A DNA stretch of 64,000 bases from contig JAKOGH010000670.1 of assembly GCA_024811115.1 (NCBI GenBank), positions 146,262-210,261 on the forward strand. Reading direction: 5' to 3'. Positions 11,176-21,080 of this stretch are shown here, in pieces. The stretch comes from Terana coerulea (taxonomy: Eukaryota; Basidiomycota; Agaricomycetes; Polyporales; Phanerochaetaceae). Position numbers and translations under genes: made by a program. The notes beneath the pieces are model-generated. The model had not been told where the DNA came from and did not search any database. It worked only from the letters and a program-made list of their open reading frames with translations. Within the stretch, counting starts at the first letter, position 1, and each line of letters starts with the position of its first letter.

Positions 11176-11545
11176 GGTGCCTCTTCGTGGCTCTCGGGAT
11201 GAGTACCGCGCGGGCCTTCGGGTCTGCGCTGGGAAACTAAATCCGCCGAACCCAAGCCAAACCGATGCAGCAGCAGATACATCAGGGGTCGGGTAGCAAG
11301 AGGGCGGAAGCCTCAAGGCCTCAGGCCTCCCCGGCCTCGCCGGACTCAAGACTTTCGACGTCGCGGCGTCTGTCCTCAAGCACCTCCTCAAGGAATTCGA
11401 ACATACCCTCAAGACAACAAGACACAGCACAAATAAGGTACGTCCCGAGGGAGGGTGAGCATCTGAACGATGCTCGTCCTGGTGCGGACCTTTTCGTGGT
11501 CCTCGGGATAAGTATCTCCCTGGTCTTCGGACGCGGGAGGGAAAC
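11176..11545 (+). repeat. Diverged direct repeat, two modules of about 62-65 bp
   Basis: Module A is 11176-11237 and module B 11481-11545. Both begin ggtgc, share ttcgtgg, ctcgggat and agta, then cttcgg, and end in gggaaac. In one plus frame they would read LFVALGMSTARAFG and LFVVLGISISLVFG. Spacing is about 305 bp. Divergence suggests an old duplication or the ends of a small mobile element. Confidence 0.6.
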
Positions 11546-11934
11546 CAACACGCACCAAATTTCTTTTTGCCTTCTCACTCTGCGGGAGGCCCACCATCAT
11601 AGGGAATTCCAGTATTGTGCGCTCTGGTGCACAGTTCGTAGTGTCATGATGGTCATGCAACTCCGCTTTCAAAGTAGCATGCACCTTTAGAGGCATATGA
11701 GCGCCGTATTGACATTCCACTACACGTTGTATGCTTGGATAATGGTTACCGGTCAAGCGTTCTTGAACTTTAAGTTTGTGCACCGTTCAACGCTGGCGGC
11801 CGGCCGCCTCCAGTCGATCTTGGTGATCTGCGCGTCAGAGGTACTTTAAGTTGATCGCCGAATACGTCATGTGTGCAGTGACGTCCCGAAGTTCAGAGGG
11901 GTATACCTCTAGAGACAGCTTGCAAGCTACCACC
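11546..11934. other. Intergenic, upstream of SDR
   Basis: Likely promoter and 5' leader of the single-exon SDR at 11935. No TATA box with convincing spacing, no repeat. Confidence 0.45.
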
Positions 11935-12717
11935 ATGAGCCCTCTGCCGTTCGTGTTGGTTGCCCCCGGAGGTCGAGGCATTTCTCGAGCTTTGGTCCAA
12001 CACTACCTGCGCACGACCGATCTACCTGTGTATGCCACCCACCGCTCCCAGTCTTCTGAATCTGTTCGAAAGGACCTCCTGCAAGGCCTGGATGGAGTCA
12101 GCCCAGAGAGGCTGAACCTGGTCAAGTTGGAGCTTACCTCTGAAGAGAGCATAGCGAACGCCGCAGACATCCTCGCCAGAAACCTATCGAACAAGGAGGC
12201 GTACATTCATACCGCGTTCTTCTCTGGCGGGGTCCTCCATCCCGAGCGTCGACCCGCAGACTTCCAAGCTTCCTCTATCCTCGAGACCTTTCAAGTCAAC
12301 GTCATATCCCACCTGCTACTTATCAAACACTTTTCCCGCTTCCTTCCACAAAGACAGTCGGATCTCCCGCAAGGTGGCGTAGCAAAATGGGTCCACATCT
12401 CCGCGCGCGTAGGCTCCGTCTCTGACAACCGCCTCGGGGGCTGGTATTCCTACCGCGCCTCAAAAGCTGCGTTGAATCAAGTGATCAAGACGTTCGACTT
12501 GCATTTGCAGTCGAAGAAGATGCCAGCTATATGTGTCGGTGTACACCCCGGGACGGTCAAAACGGGCCTGAGCAAGGAGTTCTGGGCGGGTGTACCGGAA
12601 GGAAAGCTGTTTGAGCCGGATGACGCGGCTGAGAAGTTGGCGAGTATCGTCAAGGGTTTGGAGATGAACCAGCGAGGACGAGTGTGGGACTGGAAGGGGA
12701 CGGAAGTCATACCTTAG
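11935..12717 (+). CDS. C-factor-like short-chain dehydrogenase
   Basis: Single-exon gene of 260 residues. The frame is open from 11851, but ATG at 11935 sits in the context accaccATGag and places FVLVAPGGRGISRALVQHY, the nucleotide-binding GxxxGxG-like turn, at the N-terminus as expected. Other SDR marks: VNVISHLLLIKHF, WVHISARVGSVSD (catalytic Ser region), YSYRASKAALN (YxxxK) and VGVHPGTVKTGLS. The first glycine motif reads PGGRGIS rather than TGxxxGIG, common in the C-factor/CsgA-like subgroup. Closest in style to cell-cell signalling protein CsgA homologues, which in fungi have no set function. Unlike its neighbours it has no introns. Confidence 0.88.
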   Translation: MSPLPFVLVAPGGRGISRALVQHYLRTTDLPVYATHRSQSSESVRKDLLQGLDGVSPERLNLVKLELTSEESIANAADILARNLSNKEAYIHTAFFSGGVLHPERRPADFQASSILETFQVNVISHLLLIKHFSRFLPQRQSDLPQGGVAKWVHISARVGSVSDNRLGGWYSYRASKAALNQVIKTFDLHLQSKKMPAICVGVHPGTVKTGLSKEFWAGVPEGKLFEPDDAAEKLASIVKGLEMNQRGRVWDWKGTEVIP

Positions 12718-12882
12718 GGGATCAGCAAGAAACGCATACAACCCAGAAACAAGCCCTCCCATAAACGAGACGATAGCATACCCCAAGATAACGAATACAC
12801 ACCGGAATAATACAATGAGGCCGACAGCATAGAGCAAAGTGATGTACAATAAGTAGTCCAATGGCTAGAGTCCGTGTGTTGT

Positions 12883-14929
12883 TCAAGCAGGGTATTGCTG
12901 CATGCGACCGTTGGCGAATTGCGGCTGCATGTTACTGACCACTGCGCGTTCGGGATATCTATTGAGGTCAGTTTCAGGCTCAGAGGGTAGCTGCAAGGTG
13001 TCCCTAACGCACCTAGCCTTGATTCTAGCGGACAGATCCTCTTCAAATATCTGGTCTGCGCCCAATTGGTTCCCGAGTGATCCATCTGCGTACACACAGA
13101 CGAATGAGTGCATGTTCCCGCGAAAAATAGTTGGTGAGACTAACCCAGGTCTGGTATTATGCTTCCGTCCAAAGATCTCAATCTTGCGTCCGCCGGGACA
13201 CATCCTCTCAATCATGCCATAGACCTCATCAGGCTTACGACTAGTCTCTCGAACTTCGGAGACAATCACGTCCGTGTCCAAGCCGCGGTTACACCATGAT
13301 GGAAACTTGAGGTTGCCGTTCTCGTCCGTAACTGTCTTCACGCCTACAAGCATATGCTCTTTCGTGTGGTTGAGCCAATGACCTGTTCGGCCTGTGCGGA
13401 TTACGCGTTGAAGCTGTTGGGCGTAGGTGAGATGGGACAACCAAAAGGCAAATAAACCATACTTGGTTGGTTTTTACCCAGATCACTTCGTCCACGCGGG
13501 TGTATCCCCACACCCGCATGCACTCTCGGCCTACCTCCATGGCGCGTCCCGTCACCCAGAGGAATAATAAACCCTCGTCTTGCAGCGTGGGTATAGGCAT
13601 AGCTCTCATTTCGTCGTCCGTCATCGTACCGTACGGTAGCTGATTCGTACTTTAGTCCACCAGTCCGAAAACAAAATGACGGTCCAGAGGCGAGACTCAC
13701 GCTCATATGGATATCCCAAGGGGGGTCGGCCATGATAACGTGGAATTTCCCTAGCACCGAGTAGTCGAACCTACGGAGGTCGCAGTTGATCCATTGAGGA
13801 GGAAGCTGAAGCCGGGGTTTCGTAAGGTCGAAGTCATACGCAAGGACAGGTAACATACGGGTGGTTTCTCTATCCCAGAGGGGCCGAGCCCAATGCCAAG
13901 CTTGTGTAGTTTCTTCTTTGCGTCCGGCCGACGGTCATAATACCCGGCTCCATCGGTGCCGTCCCAGTCCACTTCGAAATGTAAATACCGGCAAGGCGCC
14001 TTCTCCTTGCCTCGTCCTCCTGCGCCAAGGCCGCTAGGTAGCGCTACGGCACTCTGTCCTTGGGCCCCGTAGCCCTTGCGGCCCTCTGTTGGATGGCAAG
14101 GGAGGTATGGAGGGAGATTGCGCGTATGTGGGTTCGGAGTAGCAAGTGTTCAGATAGGAACAATGGCCCAGCGTTGGATCGGTGTGCGGTCGGATAAGAG
14201 GGCGGAAGTGTACGCGGTCGCAAATCGTTATGGTGGAAGGGTCAGCGTCGGAGACAGCACGCCGGGCCTTAAGGCAGTCCTCTTTGGTTATGTTGGCGCA
14301 TATGGGGTCGAAACTGGAGTTGACTGAGTGGAACTGCGTGAGAGTGCACCGTTAGGTTACGACTTGGCATACGCTTAGGTATCACGGCGCACCTGTTCAG
14401 CCAGTAGCTTCCCTCTTGCCGTAGGTCGCTGCAGAAGCGAATACACCTCCTTCATCTCCTTGCTCAGACTGTCCAGTGTCGAGGGCATGGGCTTCCTGCA
14501 TTCGGCCTCCTCATTGGCCTCCTCTTCCTCCGCATCTCCAGCCGCGGAATCAGCATCTTCGTCCACTACACGCTTCCTCTTCTTCCCATGCCCTTGAGTT
14601 GCCACAACCGCCTGACCTTTAGACGTCTGGCCTAATTGTACATCTAGGACCGTAGTCTCACCGACCTCGGAGTCGCGTGATAAGACGAGCTTCCCTTGGT
14701 CCCATTCTTCGGAAAAGCACTGCAATATATGTTCGAACTTCGCAAGGTCCGTCAGACGGAATGTTGGTGGCGCATCCGGTCCAGGCAGAAGACCGGCTGG
14801 AGGTGGACCTGAAGATATGACGCGTGCGAGTAGGTCGAAGGACGACACTGGGGTGCTGACATGTCCGGAAGAAAAGAGCGTCTTAAGAGTAGACGATGCA
14901 ACTAACTTGAGCCTTTCATCGTAAGACAT
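12883..14929 (-). CDS. IME4: N6-adenosine mRNA methyltransferase (METTL3/IME4, MT-A70)
   Basis: SAM-dependent writer of m6A in mRNA. Start at 14929 ([13 protein letters not shown]). The N-terminal part has an acidic and basic linker ([18 protein letters not shown]) and ends LLAEQ. A donor gtgcgc joins this to [20 protein letters not shown], then [20 protein letters not shown] and [18 protein letters not shown], then [12 protein letters not shown]. The catalytic domain shows [14 protein letters not shown] (DPPW), [44 protein letters not shown] and [13 protein letters not shown]. After an in-frame intron the expected W-I-T-L-G-N-Q reads W-I-T then shifts frame: plus positions 13072-13081 lack two bases of a CT repeat. 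Downstream [20 protein letters not shown] is conserved again. Probably functional if the indel is a sequence error. Confidence 0.9.
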
Positions 14930-15581
14930 GGAGGATGTGACGAATATAATAAGATGAGAGAGGGAGCACAAGCCTGCACAAGCTCGAGTGAACGAGCGAG
15001 CGGCACTTTTGAGCTAAACGCCTAAAACCCGTCACTTGAACAAAATTCATAAGTACGACTATGGACCATCTGCAGCCGCTTCGCTGTTAGCGGCAGAGGG
15101 AAGTACAAACAGACAACGCCCTCGCCTTTTACTAGGGCGTTCCGTGTACCTCCCTCATATCAATGTCGCTTAGCCAATTTTTCAGCTCTCAGCTTCGTCC
15201 TGAGTTAGTTTCTATTTTGTTTTTGCGTCTTTCAAGTTTTCATATCTACTTTTTCTATGCCCTGCCCGTCCTCCGTTCTACGCAAGCCATAAGACAAGCA
15301 GTGGAAACGATTATTGTTCAAATGAAACGTTGTGTCGTAGAAGATGTACCAATACTAAGTTGAAAGTTGGAGGTTGGTGAGTGGAGGCCTGCCACCTGAG
15401 GGCATTCCAGGCTCTTATTACTTAGTAGATCTTCCAGCATTCTACTCTGGTTTCATCCTCTATGCTCTCTTCATATCTATGGTTCACGTTCACATTTATT
15501 GCTCACGAGACAAGTTTGAGAGCAATAGGCCGTACATCAGTATATGCCTCTGGGCGTGTTGCTGCCGGTATTTCTCCATGG
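14930..15581. other. Intergenic, IME4 promoter and GST 3' flank
   Basis: A 66-codon forward frame at 15163-15363 is hydrophobic but matches no family and has no promoter that I can see. No repeats. Confidence 0.45.
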
Positions 15582-16484
15582 TCAGACGGCCATCCCGGCC
15601 GAGAATGCGGGTCTCTCCACAGCACGAGCCAGCCAAGCCTGGACGATATCAGTGGCTTGAGTGGTGGTGGTACGGAGGGATGTTAGTGACCTCACCTTGA
15701 CATTTGGGAAGTCATCGAGATTTTCAATGCCGGTAAACCGATGGATACGAATCCATGGAAGAACGTTGATATCTGCGATGCTGTATTTTCCTCTACTATG
15801 ACCGACAAGCCAATCTCGGTCCTTCAGGCGAATCTCGAGGACACCGTAGAGGCGCTTGGTCTCATCCATAAATCCTGTCGAAGAAACATCAGCTCCGACC
15901 ACGTACTTAATACGGATGTATGGTACGGGGAGTACGCACGATTGATCGCGTAGGGTATCTTCTCGGGCGCGAACTTGTTGAAATGGTTCGCCTGGCCTTG
16001 CATGGGCCCAACACCTCCATGCTAAGGAAGTACGTCATTGTCTCATGCGAAAAGCCTAATACTATGCAACTTACAGCGAAAAACATCCATTGCAATGTTT
16101 CACTCCACTCGTTGGACTCGGTATCCTTATCAAATGCAAATTTATTGCTCTTGTCGTAGTGCTGCTGCAGGTATAGCAAGATTGCGGCGGTTTCGAAGAC
16201 GACAAAGCCATCGCGAGCACGGTCGACAAGGACGGGAATCCGTCCGTTGGGGTTCAGCTGAATGAACCACGGCTCTTTCTGCTTGTTGGTGGAAATGTCG
16301 ATGTACTCCACTCTGTTAAGGACGATCAGGATGTGGATCCAAACGCGCAAGGATCATGTGCTCACTCATAGTCCACAACCTCGGGGCCATAGGCAGCTTT
16401 CAGCTCCTCCAGAAAAACGGAAACCTTGCGGCCGTTCGGGGTCTTCCAGGTATAGAGAAGGAGTGGCTTCGTGTTGGAAGACAT
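15582..16484 (-). CDS. Ure2-like glutathione S-transferase
   Basis: Start at 16484 ([20 protein letters not shown]). The thioredoxin-like GST N-domain shows [13 protein letters not shown], then after an intron [30 protein letters not shown] and [17 protein letters not shown] in FETAAI is the usual glutathione-binding (E/Q)(S/T) position, here ET. The C-domain has [35 protein letters not shown] and [10 protein letters not shown]. The last intron falls after FPNVK and the final exon begins [12 protein letters not shown]. This is the fungal Ure2p-like class, used for detoxification by conjugation or reduction; no prion-like N-terminal extension. Five or so exons, all introns short. Confidence 0.9.
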
Positions 16485-16875
16485 GGAGAAGTTCCTGCGG
16501 AGAACCAAGGAAGAGAACGGGAAGGTGTGGGGAAGTAGCTTCTTTTATCACTGTCGATGCTTCTACGGGCGGTCATAGAGAGCGGTGCTTTGTAGGGTGC
16601 TATGCAGCCCCAGGTAGATGGCTGGCGGACGTGAGTGGGTGCATGCGGACGTTGGTCGGGATAGTACTGCGCGGTCGATAGGAGGAATGAACGAACCACA
16701 TGAGAGCCTATAACCACGAGCAGAAGTGGTAGGGCATGAACATATCAAACTGTACGATGCCTGCCACTGTACCTCCGTCGCTGAGTGTCTAGCTTGCAAT
16801 AAACTTAGTCGTAGAAGATTATTCAATGCATAGGGTATAGTCACGCGCACAGGTATACAAAGACGGCAGTCCTTT
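16485..16875. other. Intergenic, GST promoter and GH128 3' flank
   Basis: About 390 bp. Open frames on both strands overlap the GST 5' end and carry no domain. Nothing else seen. Confidence 0.45.
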
Positions 16876-18036
16876 TTAACATACAGTCAGCATCGCCGCC
16901 AGTGCCGACACCAGCAAGGCGATCGATGATGCCATGTTGACCTTATTCCGGGTCGCATATCCCACGGATGGCCCGGACGTAGGCTCAGGGGATCCATTCC
17001 CGCCGTGCACGACACCTGGAGTGTAGTTGGCACTGATATTGGGAGCATCAGCCCCAATATACTGCTGACCGAGATTGTTGATACGGCCAGACTGGTCCAC
17101 CAGGCCGTCATCCTGTTACGAGGGTGCTATGAACTACAGCCGCCGAGACCACCAAATGCGTTGTGCTCACCTGGTTGACACCTTGCAAGTCTCGGAATGC
17201 GCCAAACCACGCGTACCGCTCAACCCAGTCAGTGGTGTCCATGAACTGCTGAGTAGCATTCATGAAGTTCACAATGTCTTGCAATGAACATTGGTTAGTA
17301 GCGTTATTGAAGTTCTACCAAGGAAATAGTCAGCACATTCGCCCGACCAGCAACATGTAACCTGCTTACCTGACACGCCCATTCCGTGACCCAAATTGGC
17401 CGTTGAAAGGTCGCGTGAAAGTCTTCAAGGTACTCTATGAAGGCGGTGGAGTTGATGTCGTACCAATGCAACGCGATGAAGTCGACCGTGCAACCTCCAG
17501 CACACTCGTCTAGCCATTGCAAGAGCCAGGTCTTGCCTGACGGCGCGCCACTTGGGGCAGGGCTACCCAGGGTGATGTTCTGTTGCTTCAGCGGCTCGAT
17601 GTACTGCTTCCACATGGATGCCCCGTCCGCAGGAGATAGATTGGACTGCTCGGTTTCCTGCGGCTCGTTGAATCCGAGAGCATGTGTGACGTGCAGTTGC
17701 TGTATTGTGCGATTAATGTTCTGATTCCAGTCGTCTACTTGGCGGGCGCCCCAGAGCATAGGAACGAACTCCAGATTGCTTTGGAAGCCGTCCGGGCTCC
17801 AAGTGTAGTACCTACACGGCCGTTTAAGAAAACGGGTCGGAATAGAATATGTTGTCACTCACCACTGTACCTTCCCCGTAGTGGTATACTGCTGCATGTT
17901 GTCATAAGGGCCTCCAGGCCACGCCAAGCCTGCCTTCGCAGAGCTTGACACGGCTCTGACTTCAAACGATGGGTTGACATGCGCCGGCGCGCACCAAGGC
18001 TATCGCAGCGAAGGGACCCAGTAGAGATATTCGCAT
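16876..18036 (-). CDS. GH128 glycoside hydrolase, secreted and probably GPI-anchored
   Basis: Predicted endo-beta-1,3-glucanase of the Asl1-like family. Start at 18036 with a signal peptide (MRISLLGPFAAIALVRA). Mature part: SSSAKAGLAWPGGPYDN, TTTGKVQW, YYTWSPDGF, EFVPMLWG, HALGFNEPQETEQSNLSPAD (first catalytic Glu in GFNEP), DFIALHWYD and RPIWVTEWACQ (second catalytic Glu). Then LQDIVNFMNATQQFMD, WVERYAWFGAFRDLQGVNQ. The C-terminus has a Gly/Ser/Pro linker and a hydrophobic tail (MASSIALLVSALAAMLTVC) typical of GPI attachment. The frame changes between the signal peptide and mature chain at plus 17981-17994, in a GC dinucleotide run; two extra bases would restore it. Likely acts on fungal cell wall glucan. 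Confidence 0.87.
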
Positions 18037-18326
18037 ATTGAATCGAGAGGGGGGAAGAAGAGTGGGTGAAGCCTCCGAAACACGGGTTGCTTTAGAGTGG
18101 TGTGTGGCGCTTGCGGCGTGTATGTGAAAGCGGAGCTGATATGACGTTGAGGCGGGTACGGAGAAGGTTTGGACGCACTGCCTTCCAAGACCTTTCAAGA
18201 GGACATCAACCGAGTACGAGGCGTATGTTCCTCCTTGGCTTGCAGATCCGGTAGATCTTTCGATGTGTGGATACATGTCATGGAGGTTCGAGCGTGGAAA
18301 ACGGGATTACATTGACGGTGGCTGGA
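18037..18326. other. GH128 upstream region
   Basis: Promoter region of the GH128 gene. A minus-strand frame from 18276 runs into the signal peptide in phase, but the ATG at 18036 fits a secreted protein best. Confidence 0.4.
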
Positions 18327-18512
18327 CTAACATTGGATAAACGTTGAACGTGTATCTGCAACTGGCTGGCCATCCTCTGTAAGGACATAGGCGACTCTGT
18401 AGATGACTTCAAATGCCTCCGGTGTGTAGGCGGCTTGGAAGGGCGAGCAATGGCGCGTGCCGCGGAACATATAGCTCTGTTGACGTCGGGCATCAGGCAT
18501 ATACGAACGCAT
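18327..18512 (-). CDS. Small ORF of 61 residues, unknown
   Basis: Starts MRSYMPDARRQQSYMFRGTR and ends VADTRSTFIQC. Composition looks protein-like (EAFEVIYRVAYVLTEDGQP). A good donor (gtgagt) and acceptor (gtcaacag) lie over its first codons, so the real gene may be spliced from an upstream exon at 18571 (MRSIRDIAALDLSEF), but that junction changes the frame and yields a short product. Lies 78 bp downstream of PET191 on the same strand. Could also be part of an untranslated transcript. Confidence 0.3.
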   Translation of the reverse strand: MRSYMPDARRQQSYMFRGTRHCSPFQAAYTPEAFEVIYRVAYVLTEDGQPVADTRSTFIQC

Positions 18513-18589
18513 TGACACTCACCAGTAAACTCACTCAAGTCAAGCGCAGCGATGTCTCTGATACTCCTCACAACTTCGTCTATTATCCG

Positions 18590-18905
18590 TCACTCGCTTT
18601 TGGAAGGGTCTGAAGACTCCTTGAGTTGCTGCGCCACGGCACCGGCATTGTTACCCCTGAAACGCTTCCTCATATCCAGCTGGAGAAGAAATGAGCGAGA
18701 ATTCAAGCGTTCATTCGCTGACAGTACATACGAGGCCCCTCTTGCACTCGAAGGTCGCTTTCCGTAGAGACTGGCATCGCTCTGGCAATTCCGAGGTATG
18801 GTTCTTGAGGCAATCGGAGGGAAGGCGGCCTTCCTTGACGACGCAATCTGACTGCAGCAAGCATTCCTTGAGCGCAGCTAAGAGAGGCTCGCATGTCATT
18901 GACAT
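18590..18905 (-). CDS. PET191: Cytochrome c oxidase assembly factor PET191/COA5
   Basis: Twin CX9C-type protein of the mitochondrial intermembrane space needed for complex IV assembly. Two exons, 18732-18905 and 18590-18679, encode 87 residues with a 52-bp intron. Sequence marks: MSMTCEPLLAALKECLLQSD, CVVKEGRLPSDCLKN, ELPERCQSLRKATFECKRGL, then LDMRKRFRGNNAGAVAQQ. The six cysteines and the RKRFRG signature agree with the family. Short gap to IBA57, which is divergent. Confidence 0.93.
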
Positions 18906-18971
18906 GGCGAGGCTTACGAACGGAGGTCACTGCTGTCCGACGACGGCCGAGATGAAAGCTATGAGTAAGGG
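18906..18971. promoter_or_regulatory. Very short divergent interval, PET191 / IBA57
   Basis: Only 66 bp separate two divergent start codons, both of mitochondrial proteins. Core promoter elements must overlap or lie within the opposite gene. Confidence 0.5.
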
Positions 18972-20353
18972 ATGAGCGCTACGAGCAGCCTCCTCAGAAC
19001 CGCCATGGTCCCTCCGGCTTTACGCTCATTGCTTCGCAATACACCAACGATTGCTCCTGTTCCTCACAGGGCTGTAATATCTGTCACTGGATCACAAGCA
19101 GCTGAATTCTTGAACGGTATCGTCGCCTCGACCATACCGCAGTCGCCGGACTGCCACTTCTATACTGCGTTCTTGCAAGCTCAGGCATGTGTGATTCCAC
19201 ATTCGCGAATACTCCGTTGTCTAAGTTGCGACATACCCTTACGCTAGGGCAGAGTTTTGCATGATGCATTTGTGCATTCGCGTACTACCTCCGAAGGGAA
19301 AACAAGCTATCTGGTCGAATACGACTCCCGGCCGTCTGAAGCCCCGCCGCTGCTGACCATGCTGAAGCGTTACGTATTACGCGCAAAGGTCAGATTACGG
19401 GATGTTTCTGAAGAGTACGATGTCTGGTCAGCCTGGGGCTCGGAGATTGAGAAGCAATGGGAAGCACCACGAAGGTGGACCCATTCTCGGAGCCGGGCAA
19501 TTGAGCCTATATGGGAGGGGCAATCGTCACCTTGGGGTACGAGTGAGGGACCCCTGCGTGATCGGAGAGCAGTTGGAATGGGACATCGTCTACTCGTTCG
19601 GAAGGGAGACCGTCGTAAGTCTATTGGTTCTTCTGGGGATGTTAGGAGTACCTCTGAATGACCCACTTCACGTAGCGCAGGAGCACTTAACGCACGATGT
19701 CGCAACTTCGGACGAGTACACTCGACACCGCATTATACACGGTGTACCAGAAGGAAATACTGACATTACGCCGAATCAGGCGTTTCCAATGGATTCCAAC
19801 CTCGATATCATGGGCGCATGTCAGTGCATCTATTTGCAGGACTGTCACGTCCGTCAAGCTCATTTGTTGCGTTTCTCTTAGTGGATTTCCGAAAAGGCTG
19901 CTATGTCGGCCAAGAATTGACTGTCCGCACATACCATACCGGCATTGTGCGAAAGCGCATATTCCCTGTGTCGCTTCAAGCGGAGGACAATTCGTAAGTC
20001 CCAGCACACATCCAAATTGTTTTCTTTGGAACCTGACGCTCTCGAACCGAAGCATACAAGGTGACTCGTTGGCGCCACCAGAACCTGGGACAGACATCCG
20101 GGTTCGTTCCATAAGCTCCAGTTCCGACGCCACACCAAGAGTACGACCGCGAGGTACAGGCAAGCTGTTGAGCACCACCGGTGGAGTTGGCTTGGCTATG
20201 TTGCGGTTTGAACATGTTCTCGCAGTGGAGAAGGGGGACTCAGGTTTCTATATGGAAACTCCTGGGAAGGACGGGGCAAGCAGCACAGCCTGGGCGGTTA
20301 TGCCCTGGCGTCCAGCTTGGTGGCCTGATTTGGGTGCCGCTGAAGCCGATTGA
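18972..20353 (+). CDS. IBA57: Mitochondrial iron-sulfur maturation factor IBA57/CAF17
   Basis: GcvT-like folate-binding protein acting with ISA1/ISA2 in mitochondrial [4Fe-4S] assembly. Exon 1 carries a presequence ([20 protein letters not shown]) and [20 protein letters not shown]. The first intron has a GC donor: GCT CAG|gcatgt, ending in gctag, joining FLQAQ to [11 protein letters not shown]; a GT donor nearby would break the frame. Then [36 protein letters not shown] and [18 protein letters not shown]. Later exons give [35 protein letters not shown] and the signature [21 protein letters not shown]-terminus ends in [16 protein letters not shown]. Confidence 0.92.
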
Positions 20354-20465
20354 GTGGTACTTTCGGTTTAGCATTCCATTCAGTGTGTGCGCAATTATTC
20401 CAGCACATGTATTCGATTCTGTCATTATGGTTATTGGGAACACATGAAACCATGCGAGTAGGCAC

Positions 20466-20911
20466 TTACCATGGACAAGCAGTTTCAACAAGAACCGTGC
20501 TGAAAACATATTCTCCGTCATGGCTCACTGAACAATGAATATTCCCAACAGGGGGCGACCGTCCCGTAGGCGAATAAATTAGGGACGGCTTGCCGTTGCC
20601 ATCCATGGGCGACCGTTGGACAGTAAACTCTTTCCAAGTCGGGCGAGTGTGAGGATAAAGAGCTTTGTATCCCGCTTCCTTCAGACTCCATCTGGTCCAA
20701 AATAAGTGAAGGTTGTGAAAACGCCCGAACATCCGTACCTCACGGATAGAAATCGAGCCCGTATATCTTCAACGTCAGGCAACGCTTGCCAATCGCTGGT
20801 TTCCTGCGAGCTAAGAATGCGAGAAGCCAGCTGTTGAGGAGTTCTTCGCCGCATCAGTGCTAAGATTCGAGGTGCATGCACCACATCTACCCCGATCCCT
20901 AACACACCCAT
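20466..20911 (-). CDS. PPT2: Holo-[acyl-carrier-protein] synthase, AcpS type (mitochondrial PPT2-like)
   Basis: Transfers 4'-phosphopantetheine from CoA to an acyl carrier protein, in fungi the mitochondrial ACP. Two exons, 20739-20911 and 20466-20691, with a 47-bp intron, encode 132 residues. Conserved motifs: MGVLGIGVDVVHAPRI (metal-binding Asp), RARFLSVRWSLKEAGYKALY (the W-x-x-KEA motif crosses the splice site), WKEFTVQRS, and CSVSHDGEYVFSTVL at the C-terminus. Convergent with IBA57 and head-to-head with ELP2. Confidence 0.92.
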
Positions 20912-21080
20912 ACCGCGGACTTGAGAGTATGTTCCTCGATGTAGCGGCAGCTGACGAGTTCAACTCGGTCATTTAGCGCCAGCAGCTGCTTCCGGAGCGG
21001 AAACGCCACAAAGCTTGATCTAAGATCTGAACGGGCTGATTGCCGTGCCCGGCGTCTTGAGCAAATTCTGAACGCATACC
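20912..21080. promoter_or_regulatory. Divergent promoter, PPT2 / ELP2
   Basis: 169 bp between two divergent start codons. No unambiguous TATA box. Confidence 0.5.

Noticed and set aside
10786..11430. 214-codon reverse open frame rich in Glu, Arg, Lys and Gly
   Set aside because: It is the complement of the polypyrimidine tract. Such tracts lack stop codons in this direction by composition; no domain and no conserved flank.
12460..12861. 133-codon reverse frame with two hydrophobic stretches, overlapping the SDR 3' end
   Set aside because: Mostly antisense to the conserved SDR coding region. Its unique part (12718-12861) is short and has no recognisable motif.
16262..16681. 139-codon forward frame antisense to the GST 5' exons
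   Set aside because: Overlaps conserved GST exons on the other strand and has no domain.
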